The notes beneath the pieces are model-generated. The model was not told where the DNA came from. It did no database searches and was given only the letters and a program-made list of their open reading frames with translations. Shown piece after piece: positions 1 through 9,299 of a stretch of 64,000 bases of DNA. The translations under genes were made by a program, and so were the position numbers. The stretch is from Reticulitermes speratus. Its lineage: Eukaryota; Arthropoda; Insecta; Blattodea; Rhinotermitidae. The stretch covers positions 23,753,033-23,817,032 of the forward strand of contig JAJKFL010000014.1 in assembly GCA_021186555.1 (NCBI GenBank), read 5' to 3'. Position 1 is the first letter of the stretch; the number at the start of each line of letters is the position of its first letter.

Positions 1-666
1 GTACAGGTAAAGTCAAAAGTGCAGAACACATTTAATTCTAGTTATAAGTAGGTGGGAAGAGGTTTGAATTGTTATACTTTTATGTAAGTAAGAGGGAAGT
101 GTGAAATAATTTATGGAATTTTGAAAGGATGCAGATTATTTATTTAACGAACTAGACGAGTGAGAAATTGTTTCAGGAATATTAATAGAACAGAATTTAA
201 GAAGACAAATATAATGGTTGAATATTAGAAGAAATATAAAGAAAGAAATGTTTGTGTTATAACATGTGAAAGGATATTTGGTTTATAAGGCTTGGAGGGA
301 ATGTTTAATATTAGATAAGGTAGTATATTAATGTCAAGCATGTATAAAAATGTTCTTTGTAGAGCTACACCTAAAGACAACTAACTGCGAAGTACCCAGT
401 GTTAATCAGACGAAGTGTTTTGTGCAATTTCACTCAACTAATAAATATTTGAAATATATCGAATGTCTCAAAATTGACTCTGGCTTCGGACTCTGACAAT
501 CTATTTTGATACTCTCGTGGTTTCTTTCAGCACAAGTTAAACGATAGTACATATAATAGGCCAGTGCCCCTTCCTTTCATATCATTCGCCGTTAACCTCC
601 CATTCGACGCAATTTAACATAGGAGTATGCCCATCGAAAGCGTCATTAAAGAATATAGGAAAAGGA

Positions 667-915
667 GCCAGGACAGTGTAGTCAGTATAGTGATTAGACC
701 ACGGGCTGGAAGGCACGGGGCTGGAATCTCGGCAGGTGAAAGAAATTTTTCTCTCTTCAAAAACGTCCAAACTGGTTCTGGGCCCCATTTAACCTCCTAT
801 TCGATGGATACCGGGCCTTTTTCTCTGAGGTAGATCGTCCAGGACTTGCAGCTGACCACTTACGGACACCCAGTGCCAAGGTTACTAATGAGTGGAGTTA
901 TAACTTCACTCTCCC
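667..915 (+). mobile_element. Degenerate tRNA-derived SINE, family A
   Basis: A decayed tRNA-like head (A-box-like GTCAGTATAGTG, B-box-like GGAATCTC) is followed by the family A body: GTCCAAACTGG, CCTATTCGATGG, ATACCGGGC, CAGTGCCAAGG and TTCACTCTCCCTTGTG. The order matches the well preserved copies at 35692 and 39426. No clean target-site duplication was found, so this is an old copy. Confidence 0.7.
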
Positions 916-1191
916 TTGTGGCTTCATCGATCGTGCAGAGACAAATTTCTTTTTTAACTATGAAAAAAAATACTGTGTAAGAAGAAGGATTCATGCGTGT
1001 AGTTATTGGAACTGAATATTTCAACACTGCCCGATTCACTGCCTGATCTGTTCAGGAGGAGAAATGGTGAATATATTAGCACTATTTTGAGAAAACAAGG
1101 CAAACATATCCCAATAAAACAAGCTATGCTCGCAATACTGCTTTAGGGTAGTATCACAAGCATAATACGTGGTCCAGAAATTCATTTTACG

Positions 1192-1225
1192 AAAAAAAAA
1201 AAAAAAAAAGAAAAAAAAAGAAGAA
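1192..1225. repeat. A-rich tract
   Basis: Two long adenine runs separated by single guanines, followed by AAGAAG. It may be the eroded tail of an older retroposed sequence, but nothing recognisable lies directly upstream. Confidence 0.8.
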
Positions 1226-1314
1226 GTACTGTGAGCAGGGTTCTACGTCACTCTGCAAATGTCAGTCTGTTTCTCTTAGAGACGTGACATTTACCTAAAT
1301 TATATACAAAAATG

Positions 1315-1500
1315 CAGTTCCTACCTCACAGAGAACAAACCCCATGTCCATTATAAAATCCAATCTGTTAATGTTGTTTATGTAAATCGTCGGTGTTCAG
1401 CGTGAGAACCATTCGCAACGCATAATTACAGTTTGTGGCAAAATGCAGAGTTTCTTAATGTTACAGCGTATTTTACATAGAGTAACCACTGGCTTCAAAT
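1315..1500 (+). repeat. Dispersed repeat family F, copy 1
   Basis: Shares an ordered series of blocks with six other places in the window: CCTCACAGAGAACA, CCATTATAAAATCCAA, GGTGTTCAGCGTGAGAACC, GTGGCAAAATGCAGAGTTTC and AGTAACCACTGGCTTC. Other copies on the plus strand are at 4915 and 29345; minus copies are near 2860, 12310, 21570 and 40310. In one frame the central block reads like GQNAEF, which recurs in other copies, so it may descend from a coding segment. The parent element is not identified. Confidence 0.65.
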
Positions 1501-1655
1501 TTTGGTTTTATTAGTTAAAATTTTATTGAGTTTTATATTGCGATGTTATATATGGAATATCTAAATCAAAAAGCAATTAAATTAAGGCTAAATAATTTTT
1601 TTACATAATTCCATGTGAATATTTCTGTCATCGAAGGCAATACATATTCCACATT

Positions 1656-1659
<4 letters not shown>

Positions 1660-1690
<31 letters not shown>
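1660..1690. repeat. (TC)n microsatellite
   Basis: About 15 uninterrupted TC units. Confidence 0.97.
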
Positions 1691-1692
<2 letters not shown>

Positions 1693-1750
1693 GTTTATGT
1701 CTTCTCAGACTTTCTACTGGGTTTCAGGAGACCATAACTTCAAAGTGTAA

Positions 1751-1795
1751 CATTGAAGACACAGCCTGCAGGCTCCTCCGAAACATCGGTAACTA
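1751..1795 (+). repeat. Decayed hammerhead-like core
   Basis: Reads TTGAAGAC, then a stem-capable segment with AGCCTGCAGGCT, then CCGAAACATCGGTAAC. The order TGAAGA, hairpin, CGAAAC is the same as in the better motifs at 8682 and 53102, but the first core base is changed and there is no inverted partner nearby. It most resembles the core of the element at 33780. Probably an inactive remnant. Confidence 0.3.
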
Positions 1796-1799
1796 TTTA

Positions 1800-2855
1800 T
1801 CCATCGACAGAGCGTCATATCACAGAAGATCTGAATCTTTAATCTCCTTTTGAGCAACTAAACCGAAATCAGTTCTTTTAATACTTTATGTTTATGCACA
1901 CCACTTAAAAATTCTGTACTCATGTCAAAGGTCAGTACGTACATATTTCTGAATTATTTTATTGACTTTTGCCTCACATCACGGGTGTATATATGCATGA
2001 ATTATTTGTTTTACACAGCAAGTATTAAAATGCTGTGCTCAAGTAAAAAATGCCTGCGTTTATAACAGTGTGGAATACTAGACAATAATAAAACATATTC
2101 TATTTAAACAAGTGTGTTTGCTCAGAGGTTTGGCTTCAGAGCTGCCCATTTGAATTTCAAAGGAATAAAATATCACACAAAATATAAACGTCAAAGTAAT
2201 ATAAAACGAAAGCTGACCCTAGTTGTGTTACTTCCGAAACAAAGGTGACAGGTCTGAAGTGGCTTCATTAATTTTATTTTAAGAGTAATTCACCTCAAAT
2301 AACGTCTCTAGCCAGGAATCTACATGTACTTGAGTTCGTGTATAATTCTCACACTACCTTATTAGTTTGGCTTGTGCCATTCTGCTTATTCCAGGTACTC
2401 AGGGCATTGTATAAAATGCAGTTCCTTTGAATGTTTAAAACAGACGTAGGGTAGGGCTTTAAGCTATGTGAGTCATTTTTTTCCAGTTACGTATAATTTG
2501 ATTTGGAATTCACAGTTATTCCTGTTTGGTTGATCACAGACGTCATAAGAGCTCCTCACACCCTACAGTCATAATAATTATAAAAGGGCTAAACTAAGGG
2601 CTCTTATACATCCTTGCAGGTCTAAAAAACTAAAGAAATCCAGTGACCAAAGAATTTATTTCTGAAGTTGTTTTTCATATTCTTTTTTACATATTTTCCA
2701 ATTTACTATCCACAAGTAATTATTAATCTATGCTATGTAATCTCTACAGTCGATACAGTGTCATTACATAAAAATATTCCACAAAATTGCCTGTTAAAGT
2801 CACATAAAATCTGAGATAACTTGAGAGTTCCTACTTGTGTTCTTCAGGATGGTAC
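1800..2855. other. Unassigned AT-rich DNA
   Basis: No coding signature, tRNA head, long inverted repeat or recognised family was seen here. The short open frames have no recognisable protein features. Confidence 0.6.
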
Positions 2856-2859
2856 TGTG

Positions 2860-3065
2860 GCACAGCTGGTATTTGTTAAAGGTTTAGAGCTCACTGGTAA
2901 ATATCTATATCACCAGTTGCAGTATAAAGAAACTGCATTTTGCCACACAATATATTTATATGTTCACATGATTTGCACAGCAAACAGCGGCTATTTCCTT
3001 AACACAACATAAACCGATTGGCTTTTATAATGGCCACAGAGACGGTGCCTGTGATTTACTTCTTT
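2860..3065 (-). repeat. Dispersed repeat family F, copy 2
   Basis: Read on the minus strand it contains CCATTATAAAAGCCAATC, GTTAAGGAAATAGCC, GTGTGGCAAAATGCAG and a segment ending in GTGAGCTCTAAA. It aligns along most of its length with the copy at 1315 and with the 3' half of the copy at 4915. Confidence 0.65.
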
Positions 3066-3305
3066 AAAAGTTATCTATAGCCGATGTTATTTAATAAGTT
3101 AATATCGTCGATGATAAATATGGAGTCTTTATTCGTGTCGAAAGCCGAAGTAATAGGAGGAAACCTTGCCAGTGGCGCTTTGTACACCTCAGATCCCACA
3201 GGGTTTGGCCTTGTGTTTTGTGTAATGTAGGGAATTATGTTTTATATGAAATTTGAATAAAAGCCAAGTTAGTAGTATCTGATTTGTTTATTCCTCACAA
3301 AATGT

Positions 3306-3553
3306 AAGGTAAAGGTAAAGGTAAAGGTAAAGGTAAATTTCACCCTAGAACAGGCCATGACGGCCCAGAGGGGGAGATTTTCCGTAACCGTCCAGACCGG
3401 CCCTGGGTCTCACCCAGCCATCTGTAAAATTGGTACCGGGTCTCTTTCCCGGGGATAAAGCGGCCGGGGCGTGACGTTGACCACCCACCCCCTTCTAGCG
3501 CCGAGATAAAAAGAAAGAATACGGCTATACCTCTACTCCCTCTCTGGGCCTCA
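3306..3553 (+). mobile_element. SINE family A, chimeric fold-back copy
   Basis: The first part, to about 3374, is the family A 3' end in reverse orientation, starting with five AAAGGT-type units, the complement of the usual TTTACCTT tail, and running through CCTAGAACAGGCC and GGCCCAGAGGGGGAG. From about 3375 the plus-strand body begins (GTCCAGACCGG, TTGGTACCGGGTC, GCGGCCGGGGCGTG, GACCACCCACCCCC, CTCTACTCCC, TCTGGGCC). The tRNA head is absent. The two ends can pair with each other. Either a retrotransposition template switch or a head-to-tail inversion could produce this. Confidence 0.8.
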
Positions 3554-3702
3554 CAAAATATAAGCATATAAATACGCATGCTTGGACATAGACCAAGAAA
3601 CTGGACAAAGACAGACCCGTCCTGCCATAAGAGTGGACGCCCCAAAGCGACGATGACTGCAGTAGTTGACACACTACTTAGATCTGGTCATGAGCCCGGA
3701 GT

Positions 3703-3714
3703 GGGGGGGGGGGG
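3703..3714. repeat. Poly-G run
   Basis: Twelve consecutive guanines; a second run of the same kind lies at 4148-4159 inside a SINE fragment. Confidence 0.95.
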
Positions 3715-4097
3715 CGGTCGTAACTGGGTAGAATGTCAGTTGCAGGCTAAGTAAGGAACAGCTGACAAGGTCTGATGTGTCTGACGGCGAAAAGTCCCAT
3801 CGTCTCTTGAGAGGCAACGCCACAGCAAAACCAAGACAGCAAGTGTCGTAACGTAGACCGCAAGCCTGTAAGGGCCCAGAGCAGAGAAAAGGACTGACAG
3901 CAGCAAAGTGGCAGACTTGGATTTGGCCTTCGAAATGTTACTTGTTGTAACGAAGTGAACGAAAAGTAGCGAATATCCGAAGAAGCAGAACAGTGTATTG
4001 TGAAAACACCTACAGCGTAAGAGTTCGCTTAGCTGCCGTAGCACTTTTGACGTCATGAGCACGGTTAGGGCTATACAAAACTTCGGTCATCTATAGC

Positions 4098-4212
4098 GTG
4101 TTCAGGCGGTCTGTGGGGCCCACGCAGCCTCCTATTCAATTGGTACCGGGGGGGGGGGGTGCGCTTTCCATGGGGTCAAGGAGGCTGTGGCGTGAAGCTG
4201 AACATTCACTCT
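4098..4212 (+). mobile_element. SINE family A fragment
   Basis: Central family A segment: GGGGCCCACGCAGCCTCC, TATTCAATTGGTACCGGG with an expanded G run, CATGGGGTCAAGG, GGCTGTGGCGTGAAGCTGA. Both the tRNA head and the 3' tail are missing. Confidence 0.7.
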
Positions 4213-4569
4213 TATAATACCAGTTGTTAAAGAGTGTAGCTATACTTCCAATCCCCCATACGACTTGATGCATGCATCGGGACGTCTTTAGTTCTACCTT
4301 CTGCTTAATGCTTTGCCTTAACGTCAAAAGAAGTATTGTCTTCTGTGTCACAAAGGTCTCACCACAGAGAAAAGAACTTTTATGACTTCAAAGACAAATG
4401 TTTTTGATACGGCCTTCTGTATTAAAAGAAATGCAATGGACAACATTTTTAGCTGTCTGGAGTTAAATATGTTTGCGTTATAGTTTATTCAATGAAAAGT
4501 GTCAAAATATTTTAGTTCAGTCTTAATGAAAATCTGTTTATGTTTATTTATTATGATAATATCTGAACT

Positions 4570-4612
4570 CTGCTACATGTTTCGGCAATTTTCTACCATT
4601 ATCAGATCTAGA
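4570..4612 (-). repeat. Degenerate hammerhead-like core, minus strand
   Basis: On the minus strand it reads CTGATAA, T, GGTA-loop-TGCC, GAA, ACATGT, A, GCAGA. Stem II can form (4 bp with one G-U), and GAAACATGTA matches other motifs in the window. The invariant G8 is A (CUGAUAA), and stem I is weak. Catalysis is not expected; it is best seen as a relative of the fold-back element cores. Confidence 0.4.
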
Positions 4613-4914
4613 TTACGACGCGTTATATTTGTATTAAGACTTAGAGAATCAGTTTGGTAGTTGATTGAGATAGTGTGGTAAGCTCCAAACCAGTGTATTT
4701 ATAGCTAAAATATATGTAGTTCAAGTCACGGGGTTATGCAAAGTCTCAGGGAACACAATTGAAATAAGTACATATTATTACTTTGAAGATTAAACAAATG
4801 TACATTATATTTAAGTTTTCAGCTCCTACGTCACACTATACGTCTTCATTAAAAAGAAAAATATGTTAATTTTTTGTCTGGAACTAATCGCCGTTTATTG
4901 AGAAAATTGTAATA

Positions 4915-5003
4915 AGAAAGACAAACTCCATGTGGGCAAAATATAGAGTTTATCAGTGCTGAAGCAGGTGGTGCAGATAGTAACTACTGAGCTTTACATG
5001 GTT
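4915..5003 (+). repeat. Dispersed repeat family F, copy 3
   Basis: Partial copy: GTGGGCAAAATATAGAGTTT, AAGCAGGTGGTGCAGATAG and TAACTACTGAGCTTTA. It extends further at the 3' side than copies 1 and 2 and supplies the AGCAGGTGGT block. Confidence 0.6.
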
Positions 5004-5009
5004 AAACAA

Positions 5010-6130
5010 TAGCACTTGTTTTTACTTTTGCTTACAATTGTTACGATATAATTGCGTAGTCCAGTGTTGAAGACATTGAGTTCTAACTGTAATTGTAGGA
5101 CGGCGGAACTATCAAAGTATTACATATAAATCTATCTGTTTATTATTAATGCATGTAAATATTTCTGTGTCGTTTTGGCAAAGACAGCATATAAAATCTG
5201 TGATTATGACATTCTCTTTACTTGCGTGAGTTCTTCGGAAAGCTGCGACGGCCGGTCGTAGGCGCTAAGGCTGTCTCCGTGCTCGGCTGTTCCTGGTACA
5301 GCAGTAGCACTAAATCCAATCTCGACTAAATTGAAAACGTAAATTAAACTGTTGGGTGTGGAGTTAATCAGTGCTTGAACGGGTAGTCAACCCCAGCGGT
5401 CCTCCCTCTTGGGTTGTCATATTAGACTACCAGATGAGGCGAGGCTAAAAGAGGTCTTGTGTCTGGTGGTTGATGCTCACTAGGGGTGAGACCTCCACAA
5501 TCATCACGCCCTTACTCTCTCTGTCCTTCTCTGTCCTTAGGGACATCACAACATTTCAATCAAGCAATCAACATGCACGCTAATCCATTCCCCAAGCCCT
5601 TTACTGAAAGTCAGTACTGGAGAAACAAAGTTAGAACAGGGGCGAGAGTGTGCCTCAAATTCGATTGTAGTAAATGTGAGTGCTAAGCAGATTTTTCGGA
5701 CGTATGTAGCGTGCAACCGTGATGTCTGGAGGCAATGGGAGGCTTGAATTTTGAGTTAGGCTTTTACGCACTACAGTCACTTGCAGTCGCAGAATACGTG
5801 ACGTTTCTTCACAAAACACTGTTCTTCTAATACAAGTAATTTCCGACTTAACGAAAACATTGCCTTTGGATTCTGTTCATGAATCTGAACAGATTTAATT
5901 CTTTGAGTTGTGTTAGGTTGAAACACAACGCTGCTTGGACAAAAATCAATAATGTATACATAAAAATTACGTTAATATCCGTAAATAATTTACACAGAGT
6001 GATGTTATACAATACGTGTATAAAGTATTATAAGTCCTCATTTTTATGAGTGATCTAAAATCATATTATCTCTTTCGTTAGGTGCGAGTGCTCGTAAGTC
6101 GGGTACTCTACTTACAAAATCTTGAAGAAT
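5010..6130. other. Unassigned DNA with a locally GC-rich patch
   Basis: No recognised gene or repeat. About 5225-5310 is GC-rich with several CpGs. At 5508-5540 a pyrimidine-rich run (TCTCTCTGTCCTTCTCTGTC) ends in CTTAG, which resembles a splice acceptor, and is followed by an open frame to 5686 whose product I do not recognise. A family link or transcript evidence would be needed to call an exon. Confidence 0.4.
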
Positions 6131-6139
6131 TTCAAACTG

Positions 6140-6345
6140 TGCTTCTCTGGTTTATGATACTATGTAGTACCGTAGGTGTTTTAATCACAATTTCGGAGAA
6201 GCATATTGCTTCCATCTTCGCGGTAGAAATGAGTAAAGCGGCGAATACTTTATTTCTGCCCTGAAGATGGAGACAGCATGTTCACTCGAAGCAGGGATAA
6301 CTACGTACAGGACTATACGGTGTTATAGTCCAGAATACAACAACA
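6140..6345. mobile_element. Decayed fold-back element with paired hammerhead-like cores
   Basis: Minus-strand 6224-6189 reads CGCGAAGATGG, AAGC-AATAT-GCTT, CTCCGAAATTG; plus-strand 6258-6298 reads CCCTGAAGATGG, a diverged stem, CTCGAAGCAGGGATAA. The flanks also align in inverted orientation (TTTCTACC versus TTTCTGCC). The two cores lie only about 35 bases apart. Both have core substitutions. No target-site duplication was found. Confidence 0.45.
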
Positions 6346-6359
6346 CGAATCGTCAGCGA

Positions 6360-7430
6360 TTTAAAAATTTCAGACCTCATACCTAGAAGAAACTGAACGC
6401 TGATAATGTAAGGAATGAAGAAATTCACAATTTCTAGTGGCACCTGGACACGTGCATTTCAGGACTCTTCAGGCTGTTTGGAAGCCCGCATGTCAGTTCT
6501 GCGTCATAAACTGTATTTTAAAGGGTAGCTTGTTGTAAACAATTTAAGATCACTAAAGTGAGGTCATTTTTAGGGGCCCAGGCGCATGTTAAGGCTTTAG
6601 CTCCCCTACACGATTCTACGTCACATTATCTTATCCCACCCACCGGTACCCCTAAACACGCCAGAAGCGAAGGTTCGGGTATTCTGGGATGTTACGTTGT
6701 GTCATTGGGTAAATAGTTGCCAACATTTCGAAGGCACTGCAATCCTTCCATACATCTGAAGCTATCTACCCAACGACATAACATTAGATTCCAGAAGACT
6801 TCAGTCTTCAGCGTCACCGCTGTGGGAACATCAACTGTCACACCAGAAGCGCTCTACTACATTCTAGCGTGTGCTGCCAACACATTCAAGGCTGAAGCGG
6901 CAAGTGTTAGAACTGCAGTGCAGAAAAGGGATCATCAGGGTCTCAAAATTCTGGAAGTGTTGATCCTCCTACACCCCCCCCCCACTTCCACCAAGTGGTA
7001 TTTTACCTTCACATTTACCATCACTACAGCCGCCATCTTGTTTTTATTCACGTATTATATAATAATATTAAACGTCTTCAGCAATTGCTTACAAAATAAT
7101 TTCAGTCTTTGACTGGGTTCAAATACCGGCAGTGATATTCCCACTAAGATATTTCCGCAAATATTGTGTTGTCCAGAAAACTCAAGTGGACACGAAGCGC
7201 GCGCATCGCACCATTCACCAATATGGAATGGTCAGGTCGGAGAATAAATGGTGCTCTCTCTTCATGACGCAATATGATTCGGCAAATATATGATATCATA
7301 AAATAGACGTAACTATACCTGCGCTTTTCAATAACCTCCAGTTCATGTGCATTAAGTAAATGTTTTACTGCAAGGCAAATGTTTAGATTAAATTCCACTA
7401 ACGATTATGATTGCCTTTCCAAGTGATATA
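6360..7430. other. Unassigned DNA
   Basis: A 131-codon open frame covers 6717-7112 but ends in low-complexity hydrophobic residues after a poly-C run, and no domain is recognisable. No repeat family assigned. Confidence 0.5.
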
Positions 7431-7451
7431 GCACAGGTAACATATTTCAAA

Positions 7452-7715
7452 GCCGATCCCAGTGGCCGTGCGGTCTAAGGCGTGGGTCTACGGCCTCTCG
7501 CTTGCTGAGATGGTGGGTTCGAATGCCACCGGGGGCATGGATGTCTGTCTCTTGTGAGTGTTGTGTGTGTTGTCAGGTAGAGGTCTCTGCGACGGGCTGG
7601 TCCCTCGTCCAGAGGCGTCCTACCGAGTGTGGTGTGTCTAAATGGTGTGATCGCAAAACCTCGAAAAATGAGGAGGCCTAGGCCCCCTAGGGGCTGTCGA
7701 GCCATAGGAAAAAAA
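7452..7715 (+). mobile_element. tRNA-derived SINE, family B, copy 1
   Basis: The head resembles a tRNA-Leu or tRNA-Ser gene: A box AGTGGCCGTGCGGTCTAAGG, long variable-arm region, B box GGGTTCGAATGCC. The unrelated body contains TCTGTCTCTTGTGAGTG, CAGGTAGAGGTCTCTGCG, TGGTCCCTCGTCCAGAGG, CCTACCGAGTGTGG and CCTAGGCCCCCTAGGGGCTG and ends in an A run. A duplication AACATATTTYAAA (7439-7451 and 7716-7728, one mismatch) brackets it. Confidence 0.92.
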
Positions 7716-7784
7716 ACATATTTTAAACATCACAGTACAGAGAATTGATTAGGTGCTGGGCGACCGACAATTCATGTTCGTTTG

Positions 7785-8125
7785 CCGGCAGGAGTAGGAT
7801 CTTTTCCTCTTTTCGAAATAGTCCAAACCGCCAATGGGAATAGTAATAACAATAATTGTTGGTGTTGTTGAGCGCAGTGCTTATTTCCTTGGGACTATCC
7901 ACCGGTTAACTCCGGGTTGCCACGGTGGTAGCCCCCTTTCTGTTACGTATATGCATTATTTACAAATGTTTATCCTTTATCCAGCCTCCTATTCAATGTG
8001 AACTGTGGGTTAGTTTCTAGAAGTTAAAGTGACCGTTGCGTGAATCTGATCACTCACCTGCATCTAGTGCCGAAATTAAGAATTCTCCCATACGTGCCTT
8101 CATGGCTTGGTGCTTGATTAAGGAC
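7785..8125 (+). mobile_element. SINE family A split by an insertion
   Basis: 7785-7839 is the start of the body (GGCAGGAGTAGGAT, AGTCCAAACCGCC). 7980-8125 continues it in the same orientation (CCAGCCTCCTATTCAATG, CATCTAGTGCCGAAATTAAG, GTGCCTTCATGGC). The roughly 140 bp between them, including TTGAGCGCAGTGCTTATTTC, belongs to something else that I do not recognise. Confidence 0.65.
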
Positions 8126-8178
8126 GGACACATTAAGTATACTCTTTAAGATACATGTTTTCTTCAAGTACAGTAAAG

Positions 8179-8190
8179 TTAAACTGAAGT
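8179..8190. repeat. Target-site duplication, left copy
   Basis: TTAAACTGAAGT, identical to 8801-8812, brackets the fold-back element 8191-8800. Confidence 0.8.
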
Positions 8191-8300
8191 TTCACATTGT
8201 TGACACCGTGCATCTTCGTCATATTAAATTGAGTTATAGACCAACTGATGCACTTTTTAAAGCACCTTTTAAGTAGCTTTATTAAAAATGTCAAAATAGT

Positions 8301-8342
8301 ACCCCTACACGTGTTTCGATCCTAGGATCATCGTCAGGGGGT
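8301..8342 (-). ncRNA. Hammerhead ribozyme-like motif, left arm
   Basis: Exact reverse complement of the core at 8682-8723: same stem I, CUGACGA, stem II palindrome, GAA and tiny stem III. It lies on the minus strand, so a transcript through either strand of the element would contain one sense motif. Confidence 0.55.
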
Positions 8343-8681
8343 TTTTTGCTAAAAGCTACGTCACTTCAATCACATGGTTCAAATTATTCCATTGGCACTA
8401 TACAACATATGTTAAAATCTTGTAAAAAGATATGTTAAAAAGTTGTAAAATTATAAAAACACACAGTACACAGTACACTTCGCTAACCACGCGAAAACAT
8501 TTCACATGCTTATAATACCACAATACCAAAAGCCAGCAGTTCTGCACTTCTAACATCTACAGTGTTTTTATAATTTTACAAATTTTTAACATATCTTTTT
8601 ACAAGATTTTAACATATGTTGTATAGTGCCAATGGAATAATTTGAACCATGTGATTGAAGTGACGTAGCTTTTAGCAAAAA

Positions 8682-8723
8682 ACCCCCTGACGATGATCCT
8701 AGGATCGAAACACGTGTAGGGGT
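8682..8723 (+). ncRNA. Hammerhead ribozyme-like motif, right arm
   Basis: Read as RNA: stem I 5' ACCCC (8682-8686), core CUGACGA (8687-8693), one extra U, stem II from GAUCCUAGGAUC, core GAA (8707-8709), stem III ACACGUGU, H17 = A (8718), stem I 3' GGGGU (8719-8723). Stem I pairs perfectly over 5 bp. All invariant core bases of a type I hammerhead are present (position 7 is variable). The extra U before stem II has a precedent in the extra A of the chrysanthemum chlorotic mottle viroid ribozyme. Predicted cleavage follows 8718. Activity is untested. Confidence 0.6.
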
Positions 8724-8800
8724 ACTATTTTGACATTTTTAATAAAGCTACTTAAAAGGTGCTTTAAAAAGTGCATCAGTTGGTCTATAACTCAATTTAA

Positions 8801-8812
8801 TTAAACTGAAGT
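8801..8812. repeat. Target-site duplication, right copy
   Basis: TTAAACTGAAGT, matching 8179-8190. Confidence 0.8.
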
Positions 8813-8963
8813 GTCTTGGCCTCATAATCCCAATATGCACTTATAATGAACGCTGTGAGAGACTGAAATCTCAGATATTTTCTTACAATTCATATTTAAT
8901 TTAAATGTAGTCACGACATGGACAAAGATCTTTGTAAATAACAGTTGTGGAATTTAATGATAT

Positions 8964-9277
8964 AAGGTAAAAAGGTAAAGCAATCCTATTACAGGCCTGG
9001 ACAGGCTCTTAGGGTTCCAGGAGGCTGAGGCTCCCAGATTTCTAGACAATCGGCACATGAAGGTGGTAAGGTTGTCAACCCTATGCACCGGCCGTTTTTA
9101 CCCCCCAGGAAATACACCTGGTACTCATTTCTGTTAGAGGCTGATTCGACCCCAGGGCCATAGTGCGAAAGAAAGGATTATATCAATGAAAAATTCCAAT
9201 GACACCATCGGGAATCAAACCTGCGACCTTCTGGCTTGTAGAGCAGTGCCTCAACCAACTGCGCCACCGTGTACCCC
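8964..9277 (-). mobile_element. tRNA-derived SINE, family C
   Basis: On the minus strand: head with A box TGGCGCAGTTGGTTGAGGC and B box GGTTTGATTCCC, then a body with GGGGTAAAAACGGCCGG, GGGTTGACAACC and a tail GGCCTGTAATAGG, CTTTACCTTTTTACC. It is bracketed by a perfect 15 bp duplication GGAATTTAATGATAT (8949-8963 and 9278-9292). Its central block and tail resemble family A although the head differs. Confidence 0.92.
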
Positions 9278-9299
9278 GGAATTTAATGATATTCACATG

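Larger units (their letters stand above)
8191..8800. mobile_element. Fold-back element with hammerhead-like cores in both arms
   Basis: Inverted arms of roughly 235 bp (about 8223-8460 and 8565-8801) are nearly identical; the spacer is about 100 bp. A perfect 12 bp direct repeat TTAAACTGAAGT flanks it. The left end has about 30 extra bases, including ACCGTGCAT at 8205, that are not in the right arm. There is no protein-coding capacity. The asymmetry and the 12 bp duplication point to target-primed insertion rather than a cut-and-paste transposon with symmetrical ends. Near-identity of the arms means recent insertion or gene conversion between them. Confidence 0.85.
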
